DNA from: Viola odorata
Lineage: Eukaryota; Streptophyta; Magnoliopsida; Malpighiales; Violaceae
Direction: 5' to 3'
Assembly: GCA_963691705.1 (NCBI GenBank)
Contig: OY829542.1
Coordinates: 33,838,579-33,902,578, forward strand
Length of the DNA stretch: 64,000 bases
The notes under the pieces were generated by a model that did not search any database, was not told the origin of the DNA, and saw only the letters and a program-made list of their open reading frames with translations. A program made the translations under genes and the position numbers. Below, in pieces: positions 44,941-57,404 of this stretch; the stretch's first letter is position 1; every line of letters starts with the position of its first letter.

Positions 44941-46130
44941 TGATGGTTGCCGAAACCGTCAAAATAAATAAAAATACAATTCACCATACACATGTAGATG
45001 AAAATAGTAGCAAGTGGTAAAAGGATCGTTCCTTAGGGATTCGGTGGTCAATTTAAATCCTTTGTAATGACCAGAAAAATAAAAGTGGTAAATACCAATA
45101 TTGAGATATTTTATTGTAATTAATTAAAGAAATAGAAATAACATAAAACAGTAAAGAAAATGATTTGTGTGTGTGTTCAGAGGTGACAAAATTCCGAGTA
45201 AGGATTCTACTAAGCTCATGCATTATACCGATTGATCATTGATTCAAATATTTTCAAAACCAAACTTATAGGCGGCTATAGAGACCAGGTTTTCACCTAG
45301 ATCTCCTACTCTCTACCTATATGAGATTTTTAAAGGTTTTTACCTATTAAGAATCCTTGGTCTACTTTCTGACTTGAAGAGGTTACTCTATCAGGTCTAA
45401 GAAAGTGACTGATTAATATGTTGTGAGAGACCTTATCCCAGGTCTGGGAGAGAGAAGTTTCTACTCCTATAAACCAGACTCTATCCATTTTCTATTCTGA
45501 TCCGTCGATCAGATAGCTGCCTTTATATCTCTCTCTACAATGTAGACTCCAAAGCATCAAGAGATAACTGTAATTATTCAAACCCTAATTGTAGTTGATC
45601 AAGCTTCAATAGAAATAGGAATAACTTGACATTTAATCAAAATGAATAGAGATATAAGTTGGAATTTAATAACTACAATTAGATCTCACAATCAGATAAG
45701 CATGGCGATGAATTCTTACAAGGAAATAGAGGTTTAGCCAACACTCATCATAATAAATAAATAGAAAAGATTGAAAGCATAAAACGAGATTTAATTAATT
45801 AAAGGAAAAGAAAGCAAACAACGTTCAAGCTCCAAATATGGCGGCTTGCTTCAACGAAGAAGGAAAAGAAAAACGGGGAAGAAGAGATGACATATTCTTC
45901 TAATGCAAAAATTGGATTTAAAATAAAACCCCGGTGGATAATTTTTCATTTCGCTCCACGCGTTACCCAATCCCGATTCTTCCTCCAAGGCTCTTATCCC
46001 AAGTCTGGGATAAGGCCTGATTTCTCGATACTGCCTATGTCTCTATACCTGATATAAAAGCAAAAACTCCATAAGAAATTCCCATTTACAGCAATTTATT
46101 CAAACAAAAGAAATTAATAAAAAGACTTGG
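44941..46130 (-). repeat. 3' LTR of the Athila element, inner boundary approximate
   Basis: In element orientation the end contains AATCCCTAAGGAACGATCC and TTTTGACGGTTTCGGCAACC, as in Athila-type LTRs. The inner edge is estimated from the purine-rich stretch GGAGGCAACCCAAG near 46125; I cannot fix the first base. No ORF is present. Confidence 0.6.
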
Positions 46131-46201
46131 GTTGCCTCCGAAGAAGCGTCCTGATTTATTGTCTTCGGACTAGACATGGATTCTCTTCCATTCTCTAAAA
46201 T

Positions 46202-47460
46202 TCAGTGGACTTGGAATTCTTCCACCGTGTGGCTCTTGAAACCTTCATAAAACGGCTTCAACCTCTGTCCATTCACTTTGAATGTCGTCCCTATCTTCAA
46301 ATCTTGGATATCTACAGCACCATAAGGATAGACGTTAGTTACAACATATAGACCAGTCCATCTAGATTTCAATTTTCCTGTAAAAATACGAAATGTAGAA
46401 TTAAATAACAGGACTTTCTGGCCCACATAAAAGTTCTTATCCTTAATCAAGTTATCATGATATCTTTTATTCTTCTCCTTGATTATTTCAGAATTCTCGT
46501 ATGCGTCTCTACGCAATTCTTCTAACTCTTGGAGATGAAGCCTTCTCCCAGCTCCATCCTTATTCATCTCAAGGTTGCACTGTTTGATTGCCTAAAACGA
46601 TCGATGTGCTAACTCCATAGGAAGGTGACATGACTTCCCATACACAAGGTTGTAAGGGGTGGTGTCTATTGGTGTCTTGAACGTTGTTCTGTACGCCCAC
46701 AGAGCGTCATCCAATTGTTGGCTCCAATCCTTTCTATTTGGGTTCACCGTCTTGGTAAGGATGGCTTTTACTTCTCGATTCGAGACTTCAGCCTGCCCAT
46801 TAGTTTGGGGGTGGTAGGTTGTTGACACTTGGCAGTTGACCTGATATTTGTTAAGTAATGCCGCAACCACCTTGTTGCAAAAATGCGTTCCCCAATCACC
46901 TTGGGTACTCCAAACCTATTTAAGATATGAGATTTTAGAAAGGATACAACAGTCTTGGCATCATCAGCCGCGGTAGCCTTGGCTTCAACACATTTTGAAA
47001 GATAATCGACAGCAAGGATAATGTACTAGTTTCCCCCAGACCTAGGGAAAGGACCCATGAAGTCTATTCCCTAGACATCAAATATCTCACATGCAAAAAT
47101 TGGATTTAATGGCATATGATTTCTTGCAGAAATATTACCAATTTTCTGACAATTAGGACAATTCATGCAAAATAAATGACAGTCCTTAAACAAGGTAGGC
47201 CAGTAGAAACCAGACTCTAATATTTTAAGTGTTGTCCTTTTTGGGCCAAAATGGCCTCCACATGCTTCAGAATGACAAAAGCGTAAAATAGATTCAATTT
47301 CATTATGAAGGGCACATCGCCTTAATATTTGGTCCTTACCAATATTACACATGTACGATTCATCCCAAACAAAATATTTTGAATCTCTTTTTACCTTTTC
47401 CCTCTCTCGGTAAGACATGTGCTGTTCGAACTTACCTGATGCCAAATAATTTGCGATATC
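46202..47460 (-). pseudogene. Athila integrase
   Basis: The HHCC zinc-binding region lies in 47445-47071 (FCHSEACGGHFGPKRTT ... CHLFCMNCPNCQK). The core is interrupted around 47060-46870. Then [17 protein letters not shown] with the catalytic Glu (46870-46592), and a basic C-terminal domain 46567-46202 ([31 protein letters not shown]). Stops at the joins make it non-functional. Confidence 0.85.
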
Positions 47461-47466
47461 TGCATA

Positions 47467-48837
47467 CTAGGGTCTTTCTACCAAGGCAAGGACAAGGGTC
47501 TCATCTGGTCCTTCTCCCAGGGCAAAGAAAAGGCCTTCGTTTGGAAATTCTTCATTGACGGCATGTGAGTCTGGATCCACGAGGATTCTGCTCAAATGGT
47601 CAGCGACTAGATTTTCCTTGCCGCTCTTGTCCTTGATTTCCATATTGAATTCTTGTAATAGGAGGATCCATCTGATCAACCTTGGCTTCGCCTCCTTCTT
47701 GATCAACAAATAACGCAACGCTGCATGGTCAGAATAAACAATCACCTTAGTTTGGAGTAAATAAGCACGAAATTTATCTAGCGCAAAAACAATAGCAAAT
47801 AACTCCATGGTCTTCTACGCATCATCCAACGTACGAGACGCATAGTAAATCACATGCGGATCTCGTCCTTCCCTTTGACCTAAGACAGCACCTACAGAAT
47901 TGTTAGAAGCGGCACACATTATTTCGAAAGGTAAGTTCTAGTTAGGTGCTTTAATCACAGGTGATGAAGTTAATTTCTCCTTGAGCGTATCAAACGCAAC
48001 CTCGCAATCTACTCCGAATTGGAATTCCACGTCCTTCTGTAACAATCTGCAAAGAGGCTTGGCTAGCTTTGAAAAATTCTTTATGAATCTTCTATAAAAC
48101 CCTGCATGGCCTAAGAAAGAACGCACTTCACGCACATTAGTAGGATAAGGTAGAGAATCAATCACATCTATTTTTGCCTTATCTACTTCAACCCCTTTTT
48201 GAGACACAATATGTCCTAAAATCAACCCTAGGTTTACCATAAAATGACACTTTTCATAATTTAAAACCAAGTTAGTTTCTAGGCAGCGCTTGAGTACTTT
48301 TTCTAAACATTCTAAACATTCATCAAAGGAATTTCCGTAGACAGTAAAATAATCCATAAACACTTCTATTCCTTTTTCAATAAAATCAGAAAAAATACTC
48401 ATCATACATCTTTGAAAGGTTGCAGGTGCATTACACAATCCAAAAGGCATGCGCTTGTAAGCAAAAGTCCCAAAAGGGCATGTAAATATGGTTTTATCCT
48501 GATCCCCAATTGCGACGGGTATTTGGTGAAAACCAGAATACCCATCGAGACAACAGTAGTGAGACTTACTTGAGAGTCTCTCTAGCATTTGGTCGATAAA
48601 AGGGAGGGGGAAGTGATCCTTCCTGGTTGCCAAATTGAGCCTGCGGTAATCAATACAAACCCTCCAACCGTTTTGCACTTTTGTAGGCACCAACTGTCCT
48701 TCGCTATTTTCCACCACCGTGATACCGGTCTTCTTAGGCACCACCTGCACAGGGGTCACCCACGAGCTGTCAGAAATAGGGTATAATACTCCAGCATCTA
48801 AGAGTTTCAATACCTCATTTTTAACTACATCTATCAT
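47467..48837 (-). pseudogene. Athila reverse transcriptase and RNase H, catalytic Asp changed
   Basis: The fragment 48837-47938 has LDAGVLYPISDSSWVTPVQV, WRVCIDYRRLNLATRKDHFP and the thumb HAGFYRRFIKNFSKLAKPL. The catalytic box reads FMDYFTVYG, where the family has two adjacent aspartates, so the second is now Tyr. RNase H follows in 47808-47467 ([29 protein letters not shown]), separated by a frame break near 47900. Inactive as read. Confidence 0.86.
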
Positions 48838-49728
48838 AGGTGGGTTAAGCCTCCTCTATGGCTGCCTTACGGTCTTACAGTCCTCTTCTAAATGGATCTT
48901 ATGCGTGCAGATGGTAGGGGAGATCCCTTTGATGTCAGCTATTGTCCAGCCTATAGCTTCTTTATTGTCCTTCAAGACTCGCAAAAGTCTCTCTTCCTCC
49001 ACTTTGGACAGTTTGTTCGAAATGATCACTGGCAAGCTTTCTCCCAGGCCTAAGAAAGAGTGCTTTAGGTGATTGGGTAAAGCCTTTAATTCCAGGTCTA
49101 GGGCCTATAAAATAGAAGGAACAAGAGCATTATTAGTTCTCGACAGATCTAAAGTTTTAGGAATATTTACCAACTGTTTGGCTACATTTAGCTCAAACAC
49201 TACTTCTTCGATCTCCTCTCTAACTTTCACTTTCTTATCCAATTCATCCAACTTGATGTAATCTATACTTCTAGTTAGGACATAATCCAAAGGGTCAGTA
49301 TTCTCAAGCTCATAAATGTCTTCATCATCCAAATCAACAAGATTAATAAAATTAACACAATTCAAATCCTCAGGATATCTCATAACATCATACACGTTAA
49401 AAGAGATAATTTCACCCATAAATTCCAAGGTTAAACACCCTCCAAAAATGTCAATTTTAGCTCGAGTAGTTCTCAAGAAAGGTCTACCTAGCAAAATTCC
49501 AGTTGATTTAGACGTGTGTTCATTTTCCATGTCAATTATATAAAAATCTGCAGGAAATACGAAGTCATTAACTTGTACTAACACGTCTTCAATTACCCCG
49601 ACAAGATAAATGATAGACCTATCAGCCAGTTGAATTACAAGTCTGGTTTCTTTCAATTCACCAATTTTTAAACTTTTAAAGTCAATGACAAAACATTTAC
49701 CCCTACACCCAAATCACATAATGCCTTC
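48838..49728 (-). pseudogene. Athila protease region, truncated by Tat-E
   Basis: The fragment 49656-49105 contains TRLVIQLADRSIIYLVGVIEDVLVQVNDFVFPADFYIIDM and LLGRPFLRTTRAKIDI, characteristic of the Athila protease region. The expected upstream active-site segment is replaced by the Tat-E LTR from 49729. The stretch 48838-49104 is linker toward RT with broken frames (DNKEAIGWTIADIKGISP-like). Confidence 0.8.
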
Positions 49729-50288
49729 TGATAACAATACCCTTAGCAACAAGGGCACTCTCGTCTTATACCCTGCTGAGGGAGAAAAAGACTGCTACTA
49801 CCGCCCCGGTAGCCTCGGGGATATCACCTCTGGGATGCTCGACATCAGTGAGGGGGTCCCACACGTCGTTTTGCCATGACACAGGGCGCTATCCCATCCT
49901 AGGCCAAACCAAGCATCTCGCTAGGGGCCTAGGCGTTACCTTACCTAGGTAAACGCCTACCCCTATACATATATCTATCGCATCGGTAGCACATAACACC
50001 ACGGAAAACTCTCACCCCCTGACGGGCGCGTTAGCACTTCATGACCAAAATCACCTAGAAATGTCGCGCTCTTGCCTATAAATACCCCTGCCCCAAAAGG
50101 AGAAGGGTAAGCCTAAGATTGCTAGCCAAAGCTCTGCTATTTTACACAATCATTACTGACTTAAACATCAGAGTGTTTACGCCGGAGATCCCCTCCGGCG
50201 CCGTGCAGGTACCTCAGACACCGTGGACAGTCGACTTCAGGACTCATAATCCCCGGCCACCCCTCAGCGAATAGTCCGAATCTTATCA
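49729..50288 (+). repeat. 5' LTR of Tat-E (560 bp)
   Basis: It starts TGATAACAATACCC and ends CGAATCTTATCA. TATA-like tataaatacc lies near 50076. The hairpin CGCCGGAG-ATCCC-CTCCGGCG is at 50180-50200. The preceding CCTTC (49724-49728) is the expected target duplication. Confidence 0.87.
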
Positions 50289-50312
50289 AATTGGTGCTCT
50301 CGTTGAGAGTCT
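50289..50312 (+). promoter_or_regulatory. Putative primer-binding site of Tat-E
   Basis: AATTGGTGCTCTCGTTGAGAG follows the LTR directly and contains the same CTCTC-GTT-GAGAG stem as Tat-1. Confidence 0.55.
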
Positions 50313-50374
50313 TGGGTTTATTAAGTGACCGTCCTTAATATCCAAGCTTAGTTCTTCCAAAATTTCGAAGCATT

Positions 50375-52781
50375 ATGGAGTCCGGTTCAGATCCCGCACT
50401 ATCCCAGCCTTCTAGCCTCCCATTTTCTACTCGTAGACGACTTTTCCCTTTCGCTACCACTGACGCCTCTGTCACGGTGCAAGAAATTCCACCCGGCATG
50501 TCGTATCCCTCTTCCGAACAAGTGGTGGGGGCATTTGCATCCCAGACATATACTCCTTTATCTAATATGCCAGGACCCAGTTACACTACCCCCCATTCGA
50601 GGGCACCCGCGGTAGACGGTGCAGGCAATCCTCTCACGAATTCAATTGTGGCCCTTCGAGCCCAGCTAGATCAGCTGATGGAACTAGCTGCAGGGTTTAC
50701 GCCTCATGTTTCGGGACCTAGCGTGCCTTCTCATATAGTCTTTACTCCGTCCATCGTTGCGGATCGACCATTGTCACCCCGACAATCTAGGGGTTTCCCA
50801 TCATCTCTACCTTTGACATAAACCCCTATCAGTGTCATGCAACTTGCGCATAGACACGCTGAACCGTTTGAGCAGCGTAAGAGGGAAGCCCCTGTCTTCG
50901 AAGGGGAGCGATGGGATGGTGAATATAGAGATCCCTGGGATAATAGACAAGACGAGATGTTCAGGGACCATCTCCCAGGCACAGTGAGAGAACGAGCAGC
51001 AGAAGACATTGAACTCGAACGCCAAGAAGTCGTAGTCGGTCTCCGAGGCGGCACCGTAAGCATGATTTTTGAGCTCAAAGGCAGCTCAAAGAGCCTTTCC
51101 CCCCTCGTCAACCGCAGAAGATTCCTGACGACAGCAATGGTCATCCGTTCAGCTACCGTGTCAGACATCACCGGGTCAATCGGCATGTAAAACTCCCTGT
51201 GGAATCATACGATGGCACAAAGGATCCAATTTCTCATCTTAACAAGGTGAAAGATTTTGTACAGTTTCAAACTCAAAGTGACGCCGCATTATGTCAAATT
51301 TTTGTAATGACGTTATCTGGTGTAGCGCGTCTTTGGTTCGAGGGACTTCCGGCAAGTTCCATTGATAATTTTTCCCAACTGGAAGCTAAATTTTGGAGTC
51401 GGTTCACCATGGCTGTTCCTATTAGAAAATCGGTGGCAGCGTTATTCGATATTCACCAAAAGCCGCAAGAATCCCTGAAGGATTTTTTGAGTCGTTTCTA
51501 TCTAGAGATGTCGCTAACGCCAGAGGTCACCATTGACTTCTATGGGAAGTTACGAGATACTTTAATGGTGGATCCACCATCGACTTTAGATGCGTTGAGG
51601 CTGAAAGCTCACAATTATGCGAGAATGGAGGAAGAAGAAAATAGAGAACGAATTCAGAATACACCTCAAGATGCACATCCAGCCCCCAGCGTCCGCGTCA
51701 GCGCCATTCCTGACACACAGCTGACCGACGAGTATGGGCAGTGAAAAGATCACATTCCTAGACCCTCAAGCCGACAGAGGGGTAACTTCTCAAGGGGAAA
51801 TTTTGGAAATTTCCCTACCGGAAAGCAAACGGACCCACCCAAGGGGCAAATATACGACCCTGACCTTCCATCTCTTATACTTCCCAGAGCAGAAATCTTA
51901 GCGATAGTTCAGCAGCGAAACTTACCTATCCGTTACCCAGCTCCTGTAAAACCAGGGGTAATTATGGGAGGAAGAGAAAATGCATTCTGCAAGTTCCATA
52001 AAGTCAAAGGGCACTCCACGGATGTGTGCAGAGAATTGAAATTAGCGATAGTGCGCTTAGTCGAGGAGGGCTACCTCGGGGAATTTGCCACCAAAGCAAG
52101 GGAGGAAAGCAGGAACAGTTCAGCAGACAGGAACGCTGATGACAGACAACCCCCTTACGCCACAGGGGCCAACGCCATCCCCATCGGAAGAAATAAAGAA
52201 ACGTTTGTGGTTAGAGAAGATGACGTCCCTATGATCAAGATTATAGCGGGAGGCACCCCGTACTGTGATGAGCCTATGGTGTCAGCACCCGTGACGGGCG
52301 ACAAGCGAAAAAGGGAAAGTACGTCAGCAAAAAGTGAAGCGATAAGCGCATTAGATCGAATGGTGCTATCATTTTCCGAAGAGGACGAAAAAAGCGTTGC
52401 CTACCCACACAATGATGCGCTGGTAGTCACCCATTATCGACAGCCATGGAATCAGAAGAACTCTCATTGACAATGGAAGCGCGGTCAATCTTTTCTCGCT
52501 CGAGGCATACAACCTAATGAAGCGTCCGGACAGCGAGCTAGCGCCTTGTAAAAAGCCAATAATTGGAGTAGATGGGGTCCAATCCCAGTGGTAGGAGTTA
52601 CATCGCTGCTAGTATACTTTAGAGAGGACACGTCCAAACTATCAGAGGAATTATTGTTTTTGGTCGTAGACTTATCATTGCCCTACAATGCTATACTCGG
52701 GCGGCCATACCTCAACCGTTTTGGAGCTGTGATATCACAAAAACACCTGAAGATGAAATACCCTTCATGGGATGGGGTAGT
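50375..52781 (+). pseudogene. Tat-E gag and protease, broken
   Basis: ATG 50375 opens MESGSDPALSQPSSLPFSTRRRLFPFATT. A stop at 50819 ends the first fragment. The capsid-like region resumes at 51199 (PISHLNKVKDFVQFQT, GVARLWFEGLPASSIDNFS). About ten codons are missing in frame near 51540 (FYGKLRDTL follows VTID directly). A TGA at 51742 and further breaks precede the zinc-knuckle-like CKFHKVKGHSTDVC (51980s), then the protease (IDNGSAVNLF in a shifted frame; NAILGRPYLNRFGAVIS). The sequence ends at GVV, where Tat-F is inserted. Confidence 0.83.
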
Positions 52782-53351
52782 TGATAACAATCCACCTAAG
52801 GAAAAGGGTATTTCCGTCTATTGCCCTGAGCTGAAAGAAGAAATCACTGTTCCTACCGTCGCGGTGGAAAGAGGGCCACCGCCCACCCCAGAGGCTAACA
52901 CCATGAAAGCAAAATAGTGCTCAGGAGTCTCCCCAAACAAACCTTCTAGATAGCTCGAGGAGCTGTCTCACTCTGAGGAATACCACGCGTCAGGGGGGCA
53001 ACCCAGTCGCTACCCTATCGTGGTAACATTTATCCCATGGGTACCGCCACGGTAACATATCATCCGAGGGGCGAACCACGATCCCTAACGTTAGGGATAA
53101 CTCTCTAGCTATTCCCAAACGTGGAAATGCTCAATTCTTCTATATATACACCTCCCCCTTAAAGGAGGCGGGTAAGCATACTCTAACTGGCCAAAACTCT
53201 GCCAAATTCAGTACACATACTGACTTAAGCATCGGAGTGTTTCTGCCGGAGACCCCCTCCAGCGCATTGCAGGCATCGAGGGCCATCGCGAGCACTGATC
53301 TGAGAGGAGTCGTTCCGCCATACGTCCTTCACCAGAAAACAAAATCTTATC
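52782..53351 (+). repeat. 5' LTR of Tat-F (570 bp)
   Basis: It starts TGATAACAATCCACC and ends AAAATCTTATCA. TATA-like tatatatac lies near 53143. The hairpin region is at 53244-53264, with one mismatch (GCCGGAG-ACCCC-CTCCAGC). The primer-like AATTGGTGCTTTCATTGAGAG follows. Confidence 0.84.
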
Positions 53352-53437
53352 AAATTGGTGCTTTCATTGAGAGTATTGGTTCTATTAAGTGAGCATCCTT
53401 AATAACCAAGCTCCTCCTCCCCGAAGTTAGAAGGATT

Positions 53438-53659
53438 ATGGCCTCAGAGTCAGATCCGGCGCTGTCCCAAAGTTCCAACATCCCATACAACACCCGCAGA
53501 TGACTGTTTGCCTTCGCTACCTCTGATGCCTCCACCCCAGTGCAGGACATCACTGTGGGAGAATCAGATCTTCCTCCTGGGCCAAGTTCGGAAGAAATTA
53601 CATTCCAGATTTGCTCTCCCTTTTCTCATGTAACAGGAACCAGTCGTCTTACCCCCCAG
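53438..53659 (+). pseudogene. Tat-F gag, 5' end only
   Basis: ATG 53438 begins MASESDPALSQSSNIPYNTRR, homologous to the Tat-E and Tat-1 gag starts. A TGA follows after this stretch. The frame is then lost where Tat-3 is inserted. Confidence 0.75.
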
Positions 53660-54188
53660 TGATAAGATTCTATGTAGATCTTGTAAGATTTGGAGTCGTG
53701 CCTGATCAGAATGGTGGCGGTCGGTATCGGATGTACCTGCAAAGCGCCGGAGGGGGGGCTCCGGCGTAGACACTCCGATGCTTAAGTCAATTCGGGTTTC
53801 AAAAATAATAGAGGTTCGTCTGAGTGATCTTGATCTTACCTTCAGATTGGAAAAGAAGGGGTATTTATAGGCATGTTCGGCGATACCTGGCGATAACAAT
53901 CAAGGCGATGTCTGATGGTGACGTCACAAGCGATACTGACAGATGACGTCATGAGCGATATCATATGGGCTGCCGGGAGCGATAAGCTCGTGGGTCCCTA
54001 GGATGGGATGGTGCCGTGCGGGTAGAGTCGCGTGAGTCCCACCCCCCCACCCCGCTGATGTCGACCATCCTAGGAATTCTTCTCTGATTCTCGGGCGATA
54101 TGAAGATATCTTACGGGTCTTATGGGAAATCGTCCTGGTGGGAGCCGCAAGTGTGGTAGCACCGTTAGGGCTATCTTGATTATTATCA
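53660..54188 (-). repeat. 3' LTR of Tat-3 (529 bp)
   Basis: It matches the Tat-2 LTRs along its length. Hairpin 53745-53766, TATA complement near 53861-53870, TGACGTCA at 53929-53936 and 53944-53951. The C run is interrupted by two A residues (near 54038-54053). Confidence 0.92.
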
Positions 54189-55187
54189 TAAGCCCAACTG
54201 AAAACGAGCCCGAGTGTTTACCAAGGGTTGTCCATGTCTGAAATCTTAGATGAAAACTTGTTCCTTCGTGGGGCGGTATGTCTGCAGGATCTCCGAGTTT
54301 CTCTGCCTGCTAGATGTTAACCGTGTTAAGTGATGAGCTGGAACTTAGTTCTGAAGCTTTCCAGTGATCAAGCGGATTCCGTCCTTCATTCTTATCCAGA
54401 GACCTGTTCTTCTGAGGCATTAAGAGGTCCACGAGAGACGCTGCTATTATGCTTGTGATCATGAGGGCATTGCTTTCGCCCAACGATGTTAGTACGTTTG
54501 GCTTCTTGACAGGGCTTACGGAGTCTCATCTTTATTCATGCCATAGAAGGGCTGTTGACGGGTCACTTGTGATACCGCCAAAGACTGCAACCAGGTCATG
54601 TCGTGGATTTGCATTCATTCCGAGTCCATCATCCTTTCAAGTGTACTGAAAACACACGGAGGAGATAGGCGTTTATAGAGAAGTTAGTAAACTTTTATAC
54701 TTACAGGGGTTTGAGGTCACGCGGGGCCCGTTTCCATGCCTCTTTGTAGATGCCGTATGGCTTTCCCAAATAATAAAATGACGTTTTTATTTCTTTTCGC
54801 TCTTCTGCCGCTTTTCTTTCTTCATATTTTCAGGATTATCGCGGGAGTGGGCTTTTCGCTTGACGCAACCGCCTTTCAGTTTTCAGTCAGCAACTGTCTT
54901 CTCCCAAAAGACATTGATGACTGTCCACCCGTCCTTTTCCCTTCTGCACGTGTTTTGTTTTCACAGGCTATTCCTTTTTTAGGTTTAACCTTTATAAGGA
55001 GTTTACTCTTCTCTTTTAGTATTTTCTGCGAATATTTTGAAATTCTTCGCATTTCCTTTCATTTGTGCTTCTTTCTTCTCAAGGGATTTTACTGCAATTG
55101 CTTCGCCGGTGCCGACGGCCGATTCACTGGTTCTCTGCTCCAGGTATTTTGTTTCTCTATTGCCATAGCTTTACTTTCCCTTCCATT
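54189..55187 (+). promoter_or_regulatory. Tat-3 untranslated region and aORF1 promoter
   Basis: 54189-54735 matches the Tat-2 region after its 3' LTR. The sequence then jumps to the DNA preceding aORF1, with CAT shared at the junction (near 54735). AATAAA of the missing beta gene remains near 54770, and TTTATAAGG near 54991 is the aORF1 TATA. No gene is present. Confidence 0.6.
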
Positions 55188-57404
55188 ATGTCTTGCGCTA
55201 GGCCTTCTGCAATTATCAAAAATCCTCTAGATCCCGAAGTCAGGAGAGCTCGTAGCGTTTTTGATTGTAATGAGGTTTTGAGGGCTGAGTTGGAGGAGAA
55301 CGGTATCACTTTTCCCACGGGATATCGCCCCTTTGTCCCATTGAAGGATACTCGGCTTACTGATTCCATGTGGGGGACGTTCCGGTTGGTTTATTTCAAG
55401 ATGTTTACCTACGGGTTTCGTCTTCCGCTTCATACTTCTCTGTTGAAACTGCTAGACCACTACGATTTCAATCCTGTTCAAATAACTCCGCCTTCCTGAT
55501 GTGGGCTTTACGCCTTTCTTCGCTCGTGTGAGATGAAGCATATTTTCGCTCCATCGCTCGATCTATTCCGCACATTTTTCACCTTAAGGTGCCATAACTG
55601 CTTAGTGGATATTACCCCAAGATGGAATGGTGCTCTTGTTCAGTTTTTCTGGCGGAATTTTCAAGGTTTCAAAGAGAACGTGGACAACTGGGAAAAATGG
55701 CTTCTTCACCCTTCGCTTGCCCTGTCGGTTTTGGCGCGGTGGTTTCAACCAAAAGATTACTAGTGCCGCTTGGCGAGAACCAGATGTGTTGTCTAGTATG
55801 GATGTATCCCATGTTAACGCCTTATTAGAAATAGAAGGGCCTTTCCGTATTCGGGAATTTGCTCGGTTCAAGCCTTTGTCAGAATGTGTCATTGGTGAGT
55901 CTTTTCTTTTATCGCCTTATCGCTTCGACTTTCTTGTCATATTAAAATATTTTATCGGCAGGTAACGCTGAGGGTCAATCCTCCGAGGAAAGGGACATTC
56001 CTCTAAACGTGGTGCCGCTTCAGACATTACCTCCTTCTCCTCCACCCGAAGGCTCTAGTCGTCCGCCTATTCCGCCGCGAGGAAGGAGAAACAAAACCAT
56101 CGCAACACGCAACACATCTGCCCGACCTTCTCGTTTCCTTGAGAATTGGCCCCAAGTAATCCCGTAATTGAAGAGGTTGACAGTGATAGCGGAAGCATGG
56201 ATACTGGTTCCGAGCTGCGTCATGCCACCTTTGCCAACGGATGAAACTTAGGTCCAAAAAAAGTGATCCTTCAGCGGAGTCGACCGAGGATGATAACGAA
56301 GAGATTGCTGCCGAAATGGAGCGTCTCGTAAAAAGAGTTCGCAAAGAGAAATCTGACCCACTAGTTCCTTCCGTAGAGGAAATCAATGGGGTTCCTTCCG
56401 AGGAGGTTGATGCCTTGCATGTTATGAGTCCCTTGCCAGTGACGGAAGTTACCAAGGTGCCCTCTGCCATTCCTCCCAAGGTTAACGAGGCTTCGGCAGC
56501 GGTGGGCTCTCCCTTGGTGTCTGACGGTTCTAGCTCCCCTATTCGCTCCTTTATTCCAGATGCGAGCTTACCAACTCCGAATCCCATCGCTCCTTCCCCA
56601 CGGAAGCCTCAGCCCTTGTTTCTTTCTTCGATTTTGGGCATTGGTGATTCTGCAAAAAATTGCTCTCCTCCTTATATCGCCAATCTTTCCCCTCAAGGTC
56701 TTCAAGGCCCCATTGCTTATCAACTGGACTTGTCTTCCCTTGGTACCGACGGAATCCATGCTTTAGGGGTATCGGACCCGTCATCGTGAGAGGAACCAGT
56801 GGGCCCTATAGTGGGGCAAAGGTTTACTTCTTCGAAGGACAAAGAAGAGTTCTTGCGGCGTCCTCCCGACATATGCCATTCACGTCTTCTGACTGACATG
56901 CTGGCCTGCTTCCGCGAGTTAAACTACTTTTTCGAGGATCATCGTGACAAGGTTCGACCTTCTCTTGATTTAAAGGTAGAATTAGATGCTGCTTTAGGGA
57001 AGGTAACGGAGCTGTCGCAGCTTCAAGAGCGGACCCGGGCGGAGTTGGACGACTGTCGCGCTGAGCTTGCTCGAGAAAGATCAAAAGGGAAGGCTAAGAT
57101 AGACCTTCTGGAGGCAGAATTGGTGGTAGCTGACAGAAAGAATATCTTCCTTCGCGAAGAGATAGCATCTCGTGATGCGGATTTGGCCAAAGTGCCTTCA
57201 AAGATATCCTGGTGGAAGAACAAGACCATGGATATTTGTATTGCTGAATTTATGAGTCTCTATCGTTAGGGAACTGTTGACTCGTCAGTGCTAACCGATT
57301 ACGCTTCCAAGAGACTGAAGGATTTGGGCGAAGGTGAGAGAGATCTTCCTTCTTCTGGAGAGAAGCGGAGGAATGGTGATCGCGATGCTCGCGAGGGCCC
57401 ATGA
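55188..57404 (+). pseudogene. Tat-3 aORF1: Transposase_28-like gene, decayed
   Basis: Exon 1 starts at 55188. A TGA near 55497 replaces the Trp of the PPSWCG motif, and an extra base near 55690 shifts the frame. The intron 55895-55961 (67 nt) matches that of Tat-2. Exon 2 ends at a TGA at 56242-56244, overlapping the ATG of the coiled-coil ORF at 56241. About 50 bases present in Tat-2 are missing near 56149. The coil ORF has a TGA at 56787 and a TAG at 57267. Tat-2 is open at these last two positions. Confidence 0.75.

Larger units (their letters stand above)
44941..49728 (-). mobile_element. Athila-type Ty3/gypsy retrotransposon, 3' part; 5' part beyond the window
   Basis: The left edge is an LTR end (TGATGGTTGCCG, in element orientation ...GTTTCGGCAACCATCA) preceded by GTACT as the expected target duplication. 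Then come integrase, RNase H, RT and protease on the minus strand. The element is interrupted at 49729 by the Tat-E LTR with CCTTC as the expected duplication. The RT resembles the Athila clade (YSGFHQIPVAIGDQDKTIFT, PFGLCNAPATFQRCM). Confidence 0.85.
49729..52781 (+). mobile_element. Tat-E: plus-strand Tat element, 5' part (LTR, gag, protease)
   Basis: LTR 49729-50288, primer site from 50290, gag from 50375, ending in the protease region where Tat-F starts at 52782. The remainder (RT onward and 3' LTR) should lie beyond the window. The orientation is opposite to Tat-1, Tat-2 and Tat-3. Confidence 0.82.
52782..53659 (+). mobile_element. Tat-F: plus-strand Tat element, 5' fragment inserted in Tat-E
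   Basis: LTR 52782-53351, primer site, and the first 74 codons of gag, cut at 53660 by the Tat-3 LTR. GTAGT (52777-52781) is the expected target duplication. Its LTR is clearly diverged from that of Tat-E, so it is a separate insertion and not a tandem duplicate. Confidence 0.8.
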
